Shown: one piece after another, positions 8,426 through 17,244 of the stretch | Numbering within the stretch: position 1 is the first letter of the stretch | Layout: every line of letters starts with the position of its first letter | Assembly: GCA_030150505.1 (NCBI GenBank) | Contig: JASLFS010000075.1 | Location: forward strand, 1 to 38,227 | Direction of reading: 5' to 3' | DNA from: Vitreoscilla sp. | GTDB lineage: Bacteria; Pseudomonadota; Gammaproteobacteria; Burkholderiales; Neisseriaceae | DNA length: 38,227 bases | Notes under the pieces: model-generated | Database searches by the model: none | What the model saw: only the letters and a program-made list of their open reading frames with translations | Told to the model about the DNA's origin: nothing | Program-made: the position numbers and the translations under genes

Positions 8426-9533
8426 ATGATTGAATCAGAACAACTCAATGCGATTTATCATCATTTAGATGATTTAGAAACTCGCAACACCGACATTCGG
8501 GGGTATCTTTGACTACGATGGTAAAAAAGACCGTCTAGAAGAAGTTATTGGTTTATCGGAAGATCCCGACCTTTGGAATGATCCTAAAAAAGCCCAAGAA
8601 ATTGGCAAAGAACGCAAAGTACTTGAAGGCATTGTTGTGGTGTTAGATAACATCACTCAAGGCATTGAAGACAACCGCATGCTGTTGGAAATGGCTGTGG
8701 ATGAAAAAGATGATGACGCTATTTTAGCTATCCAAGATGAAGTTGATGTTTTGGAAAAAGCGATGGCTGATTTAGAATTCAAGCGAATGTTCGACCAACC
8801 TGCTGATGTGAATAATTGCTTTATTGACATCGTTGCTGGTGCTGGTGGTACTGAGGCGGAAGACTGGGCGGGCATGCTATTTCGCATGTATTTGCGCTAC
8901 GCTGAGCGCAAAGGCTTCAAGGTTGATATTTTAGAAGAAGATGAAGGCGATATTGCTGGTATTAACCGTGCCACTATTAAACTAGAAGGCGAATACGCCT
9001 ATGGTTTATTGCGTACAGAAACAGGCGTTCATCGCTTGGTTCGTTGCTCTCCTTTTGATTCTGCTAATAAACGCCATACTTCATTTACTTCCGTGTTTGT
9101 TTATCCTGAAGTAGATGATAGTTTCGAAGTGGAAATTAATCCGGCTGATTTACGTGTAGATACTTACCGTGCCAGTGGCGCTGGTGGTCAGCATATTAAT
9201 AAAACTGACTCAGCTGTTCGGATTACGCATAATCCAACGGGAATTGTGGTGCAGTGTCAAAATGACCGCTCGCAGCACCGTAACCGTGATGAAGCAATGA
9301 ATATGCTAAAAGCCAAATTGTTTGAACTTGAAATGCGTAAACGCAATGAAGCCAAACAAAGTTTAGAAAATTCTAAATCTGACGTGGGCTGGGGGCATCA
9401 AATTCGCTCATATGTATTTGACCAGTCTCGTATTAAAGATTTGCGAACAGGTCATGAAGTCGGCAATATTCGTGCTGTTATGGATGGCGATTTAGACGAC
9501 TTTATCGAAGCCAGTTTAAAGCAAAATGTATAG
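8426..9533 (+). CDS. prfB: peptide chain release factor 2, with programmed +1 frameshift
   Basis: RF2 recognises UGA and UAA stop codons and triggers peptide release. The ATG at 8426 opens a 28-codon frame that ends in an in-frame TGA at 8510-8512. Reading continues in the +1 frame from GAC at 8511 to the TAG at 9533, giving 368 residues in total, the normal RF2 length. The frameshift signal is complete: an internal Shine-Dalgarno-like GGGGG (8499-8503), then TAT, the slippery CTT, then TGA followed by C. Low RF2 leaves the TGA unread and favours the shift, so the gene regulates itself. The stop-reading tripeptide SPF is in CSPFDSANK and the catalytic GGQ is at residues 253-255. Annotating from the ATG at 8637 would lose the N-terminal domain. 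Confidence 0.97.
8499..8513 (+). promoter_or_regulatory. RF2 programmed +1 frameshift site
   Basis: GGGGGTATCTTTGAC matches the E. coli prfB recoding site base for base over this span. It has the internal Shine-Dalgarno-like run, a three-base spacer, the slippery Leu codon CTT, and TGA with a following C, which is the weak termination context. Confidence 0.95.
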
Positions 9534-9538
9534 ATAAC

Positions 9539-9574
9539 TTCAGGCAGCTTACTTTTTTAAAGAAGCTGCCTGAA
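9539..9574. terminator. DUS-like inverted pair after prfB
   Basis: AAGCTGCCTGAA occurs at 9563-9574 and its exact reverse complement at 9539-9550, with a 12-base spacer. This is a one-base variant of the AGGCTGCCTGAA uptake-sequence dialect. The 12-bp stem could terminate prfB, although no T run follows. It separates prfB from purB. Confidence 0.65.
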
Positions 9575-9608
9575 TTGTGTTAACCCAATCGTTTTATAGA
9601 GATGATTC

Positions 9609-10979
9609 ATGATTAATCCTATTGTTGCACTCTCTCCATTAGATGGTCGCTATGCTAAATCTGTTGAAGCTTTGCGTCCTATTTTCTCTGAATATGGCTT
9701 GATGAAAGCCCGTGTTCGCGTGGAATTAAGTTGGTTAAAAGCACTGGCTGCTGAACCAAAAATTACGGAAGTTCCTGCTTTTAGTAGCTTTACTATCAAT
9801 GAAATTGACAATGTTATTGAGTCATTCTCAATTGATGATGCCGAAGTGGTTAAAACCATTGAAGCACGCACTAACCATGATGTTAAAGCCATTGAATATT
9901 GGCTTAAAGAACGTTTTAGCGGCGTTCCTGAAGTTTTAGCTGTTAGCGAATTCATTCACTTTGCTTGTACCAGTGAAGACATCAACAACTTAAGCCATGC
10001 TTTAATGCTAAAAGAAGCTTTGCATGATGCTTATTTGCCAACCATGGCTGGCATTACGGCTAAGCTAAAAGAAATGGCTCACGAATTCGCTGAAATGCCA
10101 ATGATGTGCCGCACCCATGGCCAACCAGCAACACCATCAACAATGGGTAAAGAAGTTGCCAATGTATTGGTCCGTGTTGAGCGCCAATTAAAACAAATTA
10201 GCAACCAAGAATTTTTAGGCAAAATTAATGGCGCTGTGGGTAACTACAACGCTCACTTAGTGGCTTATCCTGAAGTAGATTGGGAAGCACATTGCCAAAG
10301 CTTTGTGGAAAACGATTTGGGTTTAACATTTAACCCATATACGATTCAAATTGAACCTCATGATTATATGGCTGAGCTTTTCCAAGCCATGAGCCGAATC
10401 AATACTATTTTAGTGGATTTTAACCGAGATGTTTGGGGCTATATTTCTCTTGGTTACTTCAAACAAAAAGTAAAAGAAGGCGAAGTTGGTAGTTCAACAA
10501 TGCCACATAAAGTTAACCCAATTGACTTCGAAAACTCAGAAGGTAACTTGGGCATGGCAAATGCCATTTTAGGCTTCTTGGCTGAAAAATTACCTGTTTC
10601 TCGCTGGCAACGTGACCTAACTGACAGCACAGTATTGCGTAATATGGGCGTTGGTTTTGGCTACACTATTTTAGGCTTAGTTGCACATTTGCGTGGTCTA
10701 AACAAATTGGAAATCAATACAACAGCATTGCTAGCTGATTTGGATTCAACTTGGGAATTGCTAGCAGAGCCTATTCAAACAGTAATGCGTCGCTATGCTG
10801 TACCAAATCCATATGAGCAATTAAAAGATTTAACTCGTGGTAAAGGTGGTATTACGCCAGAAACCCTAAAAATCTTCATTGAACAATTGGAAATTCCTGA
10901 GCATGAGAAAGCTAAATTATTAGCACTTCGCCCAGATACATACATTGGTAAAGCCATCGAATTAGCTAAACGTGTATAA
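9609..10979 (+). CDS. purB: adenylosuccinate lyase
   Basis: 456 residues, the length of the E. coli-type enzyme. It acts twice in purine synthesis, cleaving SAICAR to AICAR plus fumarate and adenylosuccinate to AMP plus fumarate. The fumarase/aspartase superfamily signature SSTMPHKVNP is at residues 295-304, and its flexible loop carries the catalytic Ser. CRTHGQPATPSTMGKE near 170-185 holds the conserved TH region. The start follows the GAGATG sequence a few bases upstream. Its own DUS-hairpin terminator follows, so it is probably a single-gene unit behind prfB. Confidence 0.97.
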   Translation: MINPIVALSPLDGRYAKSVEALRPIFSEYGLMKARVRVELSWLKALAAEPKITEVPAFSSFTINEIDNVIESFSIDDAEVVKTIEARTNHDVKAIEYWLKERFSGVPEVLAVSEFIHFACTSEDINNLSHALMLKEALHDAYLPTMAGITAKLKEMAHEFAEMPMMCRTHGQPATPSTMGKEVANVLVRVERQLKQISNQEFLGKINGAVGNYNAHLVAYPEVDWEAHCQSFVENDLGLTFNPYTIQIEPHDYMAELFQAMSRINTILVDFNRDVWGYISLGYFKQKVKEGEVGSSTMPHKVNPIDFENSEGNLGMANAILGFLAEKLPVSRWQRDLTDSTVLRNMGVGFGYTILGLVAHLRGLNKLEINTTALLADLDSTWELLAEPIQTVMRRYAVPNPYEQLKDLTRGKGGITPETLKIFIEQLEIPEHEKAKLLALRPDTYIGKAIELAKRV

Positions 10980-10993
10980 GCTTTAGTCCAATA

Positions 10994-11031
10994 AAAACAG
11001 GCTGCCTGAAAGGTTTCAGGCAGCCTGTTTT
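10994..11031. terminator. DUS inverted-pair terminator between purB and the FNT transporter gene
   Basis: AGGCTGCCTGAA (10999-11010) and its reverse complement (11015-11026) form an 18-bp stem with the flanking A and T runs around a 2-base GG centre. Convergent genes lie on both sides, so it can serve both. Paired uptake sequences used as terminators are a Neisseriaceae habit. Confidence 0.88.
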
Positions 11032-11043
11032 GTAATGTCATTA

Positions 11044-11886
11044 TTAAAACTTAGGACCTACTTCTTCACTGACTTGTGCATAAACCAAAATGGTAAAGAC
11101 ACCTGTACCACCTAAAATATTACCAATACACGTTGGTAATAAAAACTTAATCCAATAATCATACATATTGGCATTGCCCTCAAAAATCCAATAAGCCATT
11201 TCTGCAGAACCAACAACCACATGGGTAAAATCGCCCAAGCTGATTAGATAAGTAAAAAACATAATCACCCAAAAACCAGCTACTTTTGCCGTTGGCATCA
11301 TCCACACAATCGATGCAATTAAAATCCCAGCAGGAATGCCACGAATCAAATTTTCAACAATATCACGGCTGGCAATGTGAGCTGCAATTTCATCCATCGC
11401 TATTTTAAACTCAGGATTAATCGCAATTGAATGGCTTAAAAAATAAGCAGCCAAAGTGGTGCCAACCAAATTGGATAACAAGACAATTGCCCACAACCGC
11501 CATACGGATAAAATCTTTTTAAACTTAAGTGGGTTAAACATCGGCACCACAGTTGTAATGGTATTTTCAGTAAATAACTGCATTCTTCCTAAAATAACCA
11601 AAACAAAACCAACGGTATAACCAAAATTGGTAATCATGGGCGCCCATGTAGTATCGGGCACATAGGCCATAAAAATGGCTTTACACAAAAATGAAAACGA
11701 AATCACAATACCAGCCGCAATTCCTGAGAACATTAATGACCGAGCAGGTCGTTTTAACTCCTCAATACCATCTCGGCGAATAATTTCATAAACCAATCGT
11801 GGCGATAAGCGCTCATGCTCCTCAATCGCAACACGATCACGATAAGATAAAGATTTCGAATTTTCAGTGTTTTTTTCCATAGGCAC
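11044..11886 (-). CDS. formate/nitrite transporter (FNT) family membrane protein, YfdC-like
   Basis: 280 residues with a hydrophilic N-terminal stretch of about 45 residues and then six predicted membrane segments. FNT-type features include LFTENTITTVVP in the second half-helix region and SLGDFTHVVVGSAE in the later one. FNT proteins are pentameric channels for small monovalent anions. The ELKRPARSLMFSGIAAG entry and the overall length match the YfdC subgroup rather than FocA or NirC, so the substrate is not assignable. It is the last gene of the ftsY-eamA-ftsE-ftsX unit, 22 bases after ftsX, and ends at the DUS terminator. Confidence 0.8.
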   Translation of the reverse strand: MPMEKNTENSKSLSYRDRVAIEEHERLSPRLVYEIIRRDGIEELKRPARSLMFSGIAAGIVISFSFLCKAIFMAYVPDTTWAPMITNFGYTVGFVLVILGRMQLFTENTITTVVPMFNPLKFKKILSVWRLWAIVLLSNLVGTTLAAYFLSHSIAINPEFKIAMDEIAAHIASRDIVENLIRGIPAGILIASIVWMMPTAKVAGFWVIMFFTYLISLGDFTHVVVGSAEMAYWIFEGNANMYDYWIKFLLPTCIGNILGGTGVFTILVYAQVSEEVGPKF

Positions 11887-11908
11887 AATATAAAAATAGT
11901 TAAAAAAA

Positions 11909-12814
11909 TTAAGCTTTCAAGCTGCTTAAATGTTGCTGCACAGCTAAATAAGCACCAAAAACAGCCAAGACAGACATTAATGTAAAGACAAGTAACAACT
12001 CCACAGAAGTGAAAAACCGGTATGTTAAAGCTATCCCATACGGCACTAAAATCTCACTTAACAAAGGCGTCATCGTTTTCATCAACCACATGCACAAAAC
12101 AATGCTTAACAACATAGAGAACAAACCTTGCCACCATGCTTGAAATAAAAATGGACGACGAATAAAAGAACTTGATGCACCCAAAAGCTTGGTAATCTCA
12201 ATCTCATCTCGCTGGCTTAAAATCTGCAAACGAATAGTATTGTGAGCCACCAAAACAAACGCGACACTCAATGTAATAGACAAGAACCAGACAATCTTAT
12301 GAGACAACTGATTCATTTGGTACAACGTATTTAACCACTCCGTATCCACGTTTGCCTGTTCAATCATCGGCAAGGCAGACAACCCCTGTTGTAACTTTTT
12401 CACATCATCAGGAATAGCACTTTTTGGCGTAATCACAAACGCATCTGGCAGCGGATTTTCATCCAAAACATGAATCAAATCCTGCTCACCCATGCTTTTT
12501 TGTAAATCATCAAGCGCCTGCTCCTTGCCAATAAACTCAACCTTACCAATGCCTTCATGGCTAGATAATTGTTTTTTAACCAGCTCAATATCAGCATTAT
12601 CTGCCGTTAACTCTACAAATAAAGTAATTTGTGGAACCGCAGAAAGCTGCCCAACCACAGCCTGAAAACTTTGTGTCGCCAAATACAAAGCCAATGGCAA
12701 TGTTAACGAAACTGCCAACATAACAAGCGTTAGCAAACTACCAAAAGGCTGCTTAAGCAATCGTCCTAAGGCATTTTTTGCAGCTTCAAGATGCAAAGAT
12801 AAATACTGAATCAT
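11909..12814 (-). CDS. ftsX: cell division protein FtsX
   Basis: 301 residues. It has a short cytoplasmic N terminus and a first membrane helix near 25-45. A periplasmic domain follows, with VELTADNADIELVKKQL and a FIGKEQALDDL segment. Three C-terminal membrane helices complete the protein. FtsX is the membrane half of the FtsEX complex that links divisome assembly to activation of septal murein hydrolases. The ATG at 12814 overlaps the ftsE stop as ATGA, which decides the start; the upstream codon at 12820 would add two residues. Confidence 0.95.
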   Translation of the reverse strand: MIQYLSLHLEAAKNALGRLLKQPFGSLLTLVMLAVSLTLPLALYLATQSFQAVVGQLSAVPQITLFVELTADNADIELVKKQLSSHEGIGKVEFIGKEQALDDLQKSMGEQDLIHVLDENPLPDAFVITPKSAIPDDVKKLQQGLSALPMIEQANVDTEWLNTLYQMNQLSHKIVWFLSITLSVAFVLVAHNTIRLQILSQRDEIEITKLLGASSSFIRRPFLFQAWWQGLFSMLLSIVLCMWLMKTMTPLLSEILVPYGIALTYRFFTSVELLLVFTLMSVLAVFGAYLAVQQHLSSLKA

Positions 12815-13464
12815 GAGCAAAACCGTCCTTCTTTTAAGCGCAAAATCCGATGACCATAATCAGCCATTAACGTTTCATCATGAGCAGAAATCAACACAGT
12901 TGTTCCAGCCTGATGGAACGTACGGAACAATTCCATAATATCCAAAGCATATGCTCGATCTAAGTTCGCCGACGGCTCATCTGCAATCAACAACGTAGGC
13001 TGATGCACAACCGCACGAGCAATACACAACCGCTGCTGTTCACCGCCAGACAAAGTAATGGGATCCGCCATTTCCTTGCCTTTTAGCCCCACTTTATCAA
13101 TGGCAACCAATGCCCTTTTTTGTGCTGTTTTAGCATCGTAGCCAATTATTTTCAAAGGTAACAACACATTTTGCAAAACATTGCGGTCGTATAAAATTTT
13201 ATGGTCTTGAAAAACAATGCCAATATGCTGACGCAAATAACCCAATTGGTTATCATTCAAAGCACCTAAATTTTGATTATTCAACATTACCTTGCCACTG
13301 GTTGGCTTAATAATCCCTGCAATCAATTTCAAAATGGTTGATTTACCAGCACCCGAATGCCCTGCTAGAAAAATCATTTCACCTTTATCAATGGTAAAAC
13401 TCAGCTTATTTAAAGCCTGAAAATTACCAGGATAAATCTTGCTAACTTGTTCAAATCGAATCAT
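12811..13464 (-). CDS. ftsE: cell division ATP-binding protein FtsE
   Basis: 217 residues, a single ABC ATPase domain. Walker A GHSGAGKST is at 35-43. The signature LSGGEQQRLCIARA follows near 138-151 and Walker B LLIADEPSANLD near 157-168, with a SAHDETL switch His after it. It powers FtsX at the division ring. Its stop overlaps the ftsX start by four bases. It lies 29 bases after an EamA transporter gene that sits between it and ftsY. Confidence 0.96.
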   Translation of the reverse strand: MIRFEQVSKIYPGNFQALNKLSFTIDKGEMIFLAGHSGAGKSTILKLIAGIIKPTSGKVMLNNQNLGALNDNQLGYLRQHIGIVFQDHKILYDRNVLQNVLLPLKIIGYDAKTAQKRALVAIDKVGLKGKEMADPITLSGGEQQRLCIARAVVHQPTLLIADEPSANLDRAYALDIMELFRTFHQAGTTVLISAHDETLMADYGHRILRLKEGRFCS

Positions 13465-13493
13465 CGTTGCACCCTAATCTTAATTTTGATGTA

Positions 13494-14339
13494 TTAACGG
13501 CGACTGGACATTAATACAGCCCAAATAATCAAACTACCGCCCATCATCATTTTTAGCGTTGGACTTTGCCCTAGAAAAACCCATGCAATTATAATTGCAT
13601 ATACTGGCTCTAATGCAATAATCATCGCCACCAACCGTGCTTTTAAAACCTGCAAACTGGTCAAAAATAAGTGGTAAGCCCAGAAAGTACAAAACACCCC
13701 AATACAAGCTATCCAAAACCAATCATTCACCGAAAGCGTTAACATTATTGGCCCTGAAATGGGCAGTAAAGCAATGCTAATCGCCAAATATTGCCACCAG
13801 CACATCTGCATACTCGAAATGGTATTAACCTGTACCAATCGATAATACACGGCTAAAAAGCCATAAACGCTGCCAGAAAGAATACCAAGCAATAAACCCA
13901 GCGTTCCACTGTTTCCCCAATCAAAGCTTGGCGTAATCAATAATAAACCAATACTAATCACACCAATCAACAACCACTCTTTGCGCTGCAATTTTTCTTT
14001 AAAGAAAATAGATTCAAAAACGGCTGTCGCAGCAGGAAAACATGAAAAACCCAAGGTACCAATGGCAACGCCACCCAGCTGAATAGCCAAAAAGAAAGTA
14101 AACCAATGCGTGGCTAGTAATAACCCAGCAATAATTAAATGTACTACCGATTTTGTGGAAATATTCTGCCAAGGTTTTTGCCGAGTAACAATAAACAACA
14201 ATGTAATGAATACCCATGCAAAAGCAGCACGTCCCAACACAATTGTGTCAGCACGTGCTGCAACCAAAGCACCAAAAATCCCTGATAAGCCATACAATAT
14301 TGCTGCAAAATGCATCTTCAGTAGTGGATTTTTAAACAT
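13494..14339 (-). CDS. EamA/DMT-family transporter
   Basis: 281 residues with ten predicted membrane helices in two EamA repeats (roughly 8-135 and 145-275). The second repeat ends in the typical LEPVYAIIIAWVFLGQSP. Members of the drug/metabolite transporter superfamily export amino acids, metabolites or drugs; the substrate cannot be inferred here. It is 17 bases after ftsY and 29 bases before ftsE, so it is embedded in what is normally a tight ftsY-ftsE-ftsX operon. Confidence 0.88.
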   Translation of the reverse strand: MFKNPLLKMHFAAILYGLSGIFGALVAARADTIVLGRAAFAWVFITLLFIVTRQKPWQNISTKSVVHLIIAGLLLATHWFTFFLAIQLGGVAIGTLGFSCFPAATAVFESIFFKEKLQRKEWLLIGVISIGLLLITPSFDWGNSGTLGLLLGILSGSVYGFLAVYYRLVQVNTISSMQMCWWQYLAISIALLPISGPIMLTLSVNDWFWIACIGVFCTFWAYHLFLTSLQVLKARLVAMIIALEPVYAIIIAWVFLGQSPTLKMMMGGSLIIWAVLMSSRR

Positions 14340-14356
14340 TTTTATCCTAAAAAATA

Positions 14357-15784
14357 TTAAGCGTGCTCTCCATCATCCAGCAAAGCATCAACATATTCTT
14401 TGGCACTAAAAGGACGTAAATCATCAATGCCTTCACCCACACCAATAAAACGAACAGGTACAGGTCTATTTTTTGCCAAAGCAGCAATCACGCCGCCCTT
14501 AGCCGTGCCATCTAATTTAGATAAAATCAAACCAGTTAAACCTAGCGCATCATCAAAAGCGACCACTTGATTAATGGCATTTTGTCCAATATTGGCATCC
14601 AACACCAAAATAATTTCTTGTGGTGCATTGGGCAAAGCTTTCTGAATAACACGCTTCACTTTTTTAATTTCTTCCATCAAGTGCAATTGTGTTGGCAATC
14701 GACCAGCCGTATCTGCTAAAACCACATCAATGTTTCTGGCTTTCGCAGCTTCCATGGCATCAAAACAAACAGCAGCTGAATCACCGCTAGCTTGAGAAAT
14801 AACCGTTACATTATTGCGCTCGCCCCATTCGATTAACTGCTCACGAGCAGCTGCACGGAAGGTATCGCCCGCAGCCAACAAAACGCTCTTACCTTGATTT
14901 TGAAAATACTTAGCCAGTTTACCGATTGATGTTGTTTTGCCTGCGCCATTCACACCCGCCATCATAATAACGAATGGTCCTTCACTTTCAGGCAAAACCA
15001 AAGGTTGCTCTAAAGGCTCGATTAGCTCAAACAAAGCTTCTTTTAAAGCACCACGCAACTCATTACCGTTTTTCAAGCCACGCAAACTAACTCGATTGCG
15101 CACTTCTTTTAACAAATGTTCAGTGGCTTCAATACCCATATCACTTGTTAACAAAACAGTTTCTAATTCTTCGTATAAATCTTCATCAATCTGACCGCCA
15201 CCAAACACACCAGCCAATGATTTAGCCAATTGATTACGAGATTTACTCAAGCCTTGTTTTAAGCGAGTCGTCCAACCCAATTTACTTGGTTTTTCTTCTG
15301 CTTTTAATTCAGGCTCTACAGATACTTCTGGTTCTGCTTCCGCTTTTTGTGGCTCTGCAATTTCTTCTGCAACAACTTCTACCACCGCCTCAGGGTTAGC
15401 TACCTCAATTTCTGGTTGAACAATAATTGTTTCACGTGAAACATTGTTCACTTCTTCTGCATTCGCAGTTTGTTCCGCCAACTCTTGAGCTGCTGCACGC
15501 AATTCATCAGCAACTTGTTGTATTTCAGGGTTTGCTTCTTCTGTGATTTGTTGTGAAGCTGAGACAATCACCTCTTCGGTTACTTCTTTCACTGCAACAA
15601 TAGCTTCTTCTGTTGTATCCGTTATTTGATTAACGGTATCTAATTTCGCAACAGTCTCTTCTATTTTTTCAGCGACAGTTTCCTCAAGTTGAGTTATCTC
15701 TTTATCATTATTTAGTACAGTTGTGTCTTGAGCATCTTTTTTGTTATGCTCTTTTGACTTTTTTCGCTTAAAGAAACCAAACAT
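14357..15784 (-). CDS. ftsY: signal recognition particle receptor FtsY
   Basis: 475 residues. FtsY docks the SRP-ribosome complex at the membrane for insertion of inner-membrane proteins. A short basic start (FKRKKSKEH) is followed by a long acidic A domain of about 140 residues rich in Glu, Ala and Val. The N domain and GTPase G domain come next. G1 is GVNGAGKTTSIGKLA, with DTFRAAAREQL, DTAGRLPTQ (G3) and LSKLDGTAKGG (G4) after it. The open frame reaches a TTG at 15802, but the ATG at 15784 gives the usual MFGFFKR start. It heads the operon with eamA, ftsE, ftsX and the FNT gene and is divergent from the M16 peptidase gene. Confidence 0.96.
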   Translation of the reverse strand: MFGFFKRKKSKEHNKKDAQDTTVLNNDKEITQLEETVAEKIEETVAKLDTVNQITDTTEEAIVAVKEVTEEVIVSASQQITEEANPEIQQVADELRAAAQELAEQTANAEEVNNVSRETIIVQPEIEVANPEAVVEVVAEEIAEPQKAEAEPEVSVEPELKAEEKPSKLGWTTRLKQGLSKSRNQLAKSLAGVFGGGQIDEDLYEELETVLLTSDMGIEATEHLLKEVRNRVSLRGLKNGNELRGALKEALFELIEPLEQPLVLPESEGPFVIMMAGVNGAGKTTSIGKLAKYFQNQGKSVLLAAGDTFRAAAREQLIEWGERNNVTVISQASGDSAAVCFDAMEAAKARNIDVVLADTAGRLPTQLHLMEEIKKVKRVIQKALPNAPQEIILVLDANIGQNAINQVVAFDDALGLTGLILSKLDGTAKGGVIAALAKNRPVPVRFIGVGEGIDDLRPFSAKEYVDALLDDGEHA

Positions 15785-15854
15785 AGTATATTTAACGTCC
15801 AAATGGAATTAATCATCGTGGCGTATTGTAACGCAATTTAACAAGGATAAATGT

Positions 15855-17242
15855 ATGTTTCGCAAATGTCTTGTTTTCATTTCATGCTCTTTGGTGCTTA
15901 GTACGCCATTGTTAGCAAAAACCCTTAAAGATACTTTACCAAATGGCTTAACCATTGTAGCAAAAGAAGATAATAGAGCACCTGTTGCAGTTACCCAACT
16001 ATGGTACCGCATTGGTAGCATTGATGAGAATGTTGGTAAAACAGGTTTAAGCCATGTTTTAGAACACATGATGTTCAAAGGAACATCTTTTGTTCCTTTG
16101 AACATCATGTTTTAGAACACATGATGTTCAAAGGAACAAAAGATGTTCCTGCTGGCGAATACACCAAAAGAATTTCAGCTTTTGGTGGGCAACTCAATGC
16201 CTACACCAGCCGAGATAGAACTGTTTATTACCAATCGTTCGCCGCCAAACATTTGCCTGAAGTATTAAAACTTGAAGCAGACCGTATGGCGAACTTAAAT
16301 TTTTCTGATAAAGATTTTGTGAATGAAATGGAAGTTGTCAAAGAAGAGCGCCGCATGCGCACTGATGACTCCCCTGCTGGCGTTTTGTGGGAAGCAGTTT
16401 ATAAAGAATCATTCCAATCACCCAATGAAAAAGCACCGGTCATTGGTTGGATGGAAGATTTAGATAATATGAAACCAGATGATGCACGTGATTGGTACAA
16501 ACAATGGTACACGCCAAACAATGCTACTTTGGTAGTCATTGGCGACTTTAAGGCTGAAGATGTCATGCGTGAAGCAAAAGATGCTTTTGGCCATATTCCT
16601 AATCAACCCATTAGCAAACGCCATGATGCTCTGGAAAAACGCCATACTGGCTACAAATCAGTCACCGTCACAGCGCCATCTGAATTACCCATGCTATCGC
16701 TCAATTACCGTGTTCCGCATTTGGATTCTTTGGATAACAAAGAAGCTTATGCTTACCAAATTTTAGCAGCCGTTTTAGATGGGCATGCAGCCAGTCGTTT
16801 AGAAAAACACTTGGTTCGCCAAAAGCAACTCGCTGTTTCAATTGGCATTGCTTACAGTGGCACAATTCGTGGTGAAGAGTTATTTACCATCGTTGCCTTG
16901 CCTTCTGCTGGCGTTAGCGTGGAAGAGTTAGAAACGGCCATCAAAGCCGAAATTCAAGACATTGCTCAAAATGGCATTCACAAAGATGAATTAAAACGCA
17001 TTCATACACAAATTGATGCTTCTTATATTTATCAACAAGATTCAATTTCATCTCAAGCCAGCGAAATAGGTGTTTTGGAATTATTAGGATTTGGTTATGA
17101 AGCCAAAGATGCCATCCGCAAAAACCTACAACGCGTTAGTATCAAAGATGTGCAAAATGCGGCTAGCGCTTTAACGGATGATACGTTGACCCGTGTATTA
17201 CTTGAGCCTACTGCGATTAATACCAGTCAGAAAGGGAAATAA
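15855..17242 (+). pseudogene. M16 zinc peptidase, frame broken by a 53-bp palindromic insertion
   Basis: The first reading frame (15855-16115, 86 codons) starts with a signal peptide and an M16 N domain and ends soon after HVLEHMMFKGT. The second frame runs on from about 16109 to 17242 with KDVPAGEYTKR and all the remaining M16 features. These include MEVVKEERRMR, which carries the third zinc ligand region, and the C-terminal domain. The break falls in the HxxEH zinc motif (His67, Glu70, His71). A 33-base piece beginning exactly at the His67 codon is repeated 53 bases later, with an inverted copy between. Removing 53 bases restores a 444-codon gene with no other defect. The ATG at 15855 has AAGGAT before it. 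The partner gene starts two bases after the stop. It may be a real mutation, a reversible switch or an assembly fault. Confidence 0.85.
16053..16145. repeat. direct and inverted repeat complex inside the M16 gene
   Basis: A 33-base direct repeat lies at 16053-16085 and 16106-16138, offset by 53 bases. Between them, 16084-16108 is the exact reverse complement of 16121-16145 (25 bp, 12-base spacer). Its part 16091-16108 also pairs with 16068-16085 (18 bp, 5-base loop). The structure is what a template-switch, copying the opposite strand and then returning, would leave. All parts are copies of local sequence; nothing foreign is inserted. Confidence 0.93.
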
Positions 17243-17244
17243 TC

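Noticed and set aside
15809..16108. Minus-strand 99-codon frame opposite the M16 gene start
   Set aside because: It exists only because the palindromic insertion mirrors the coding strand; it has no ribosome site or recognisable product.
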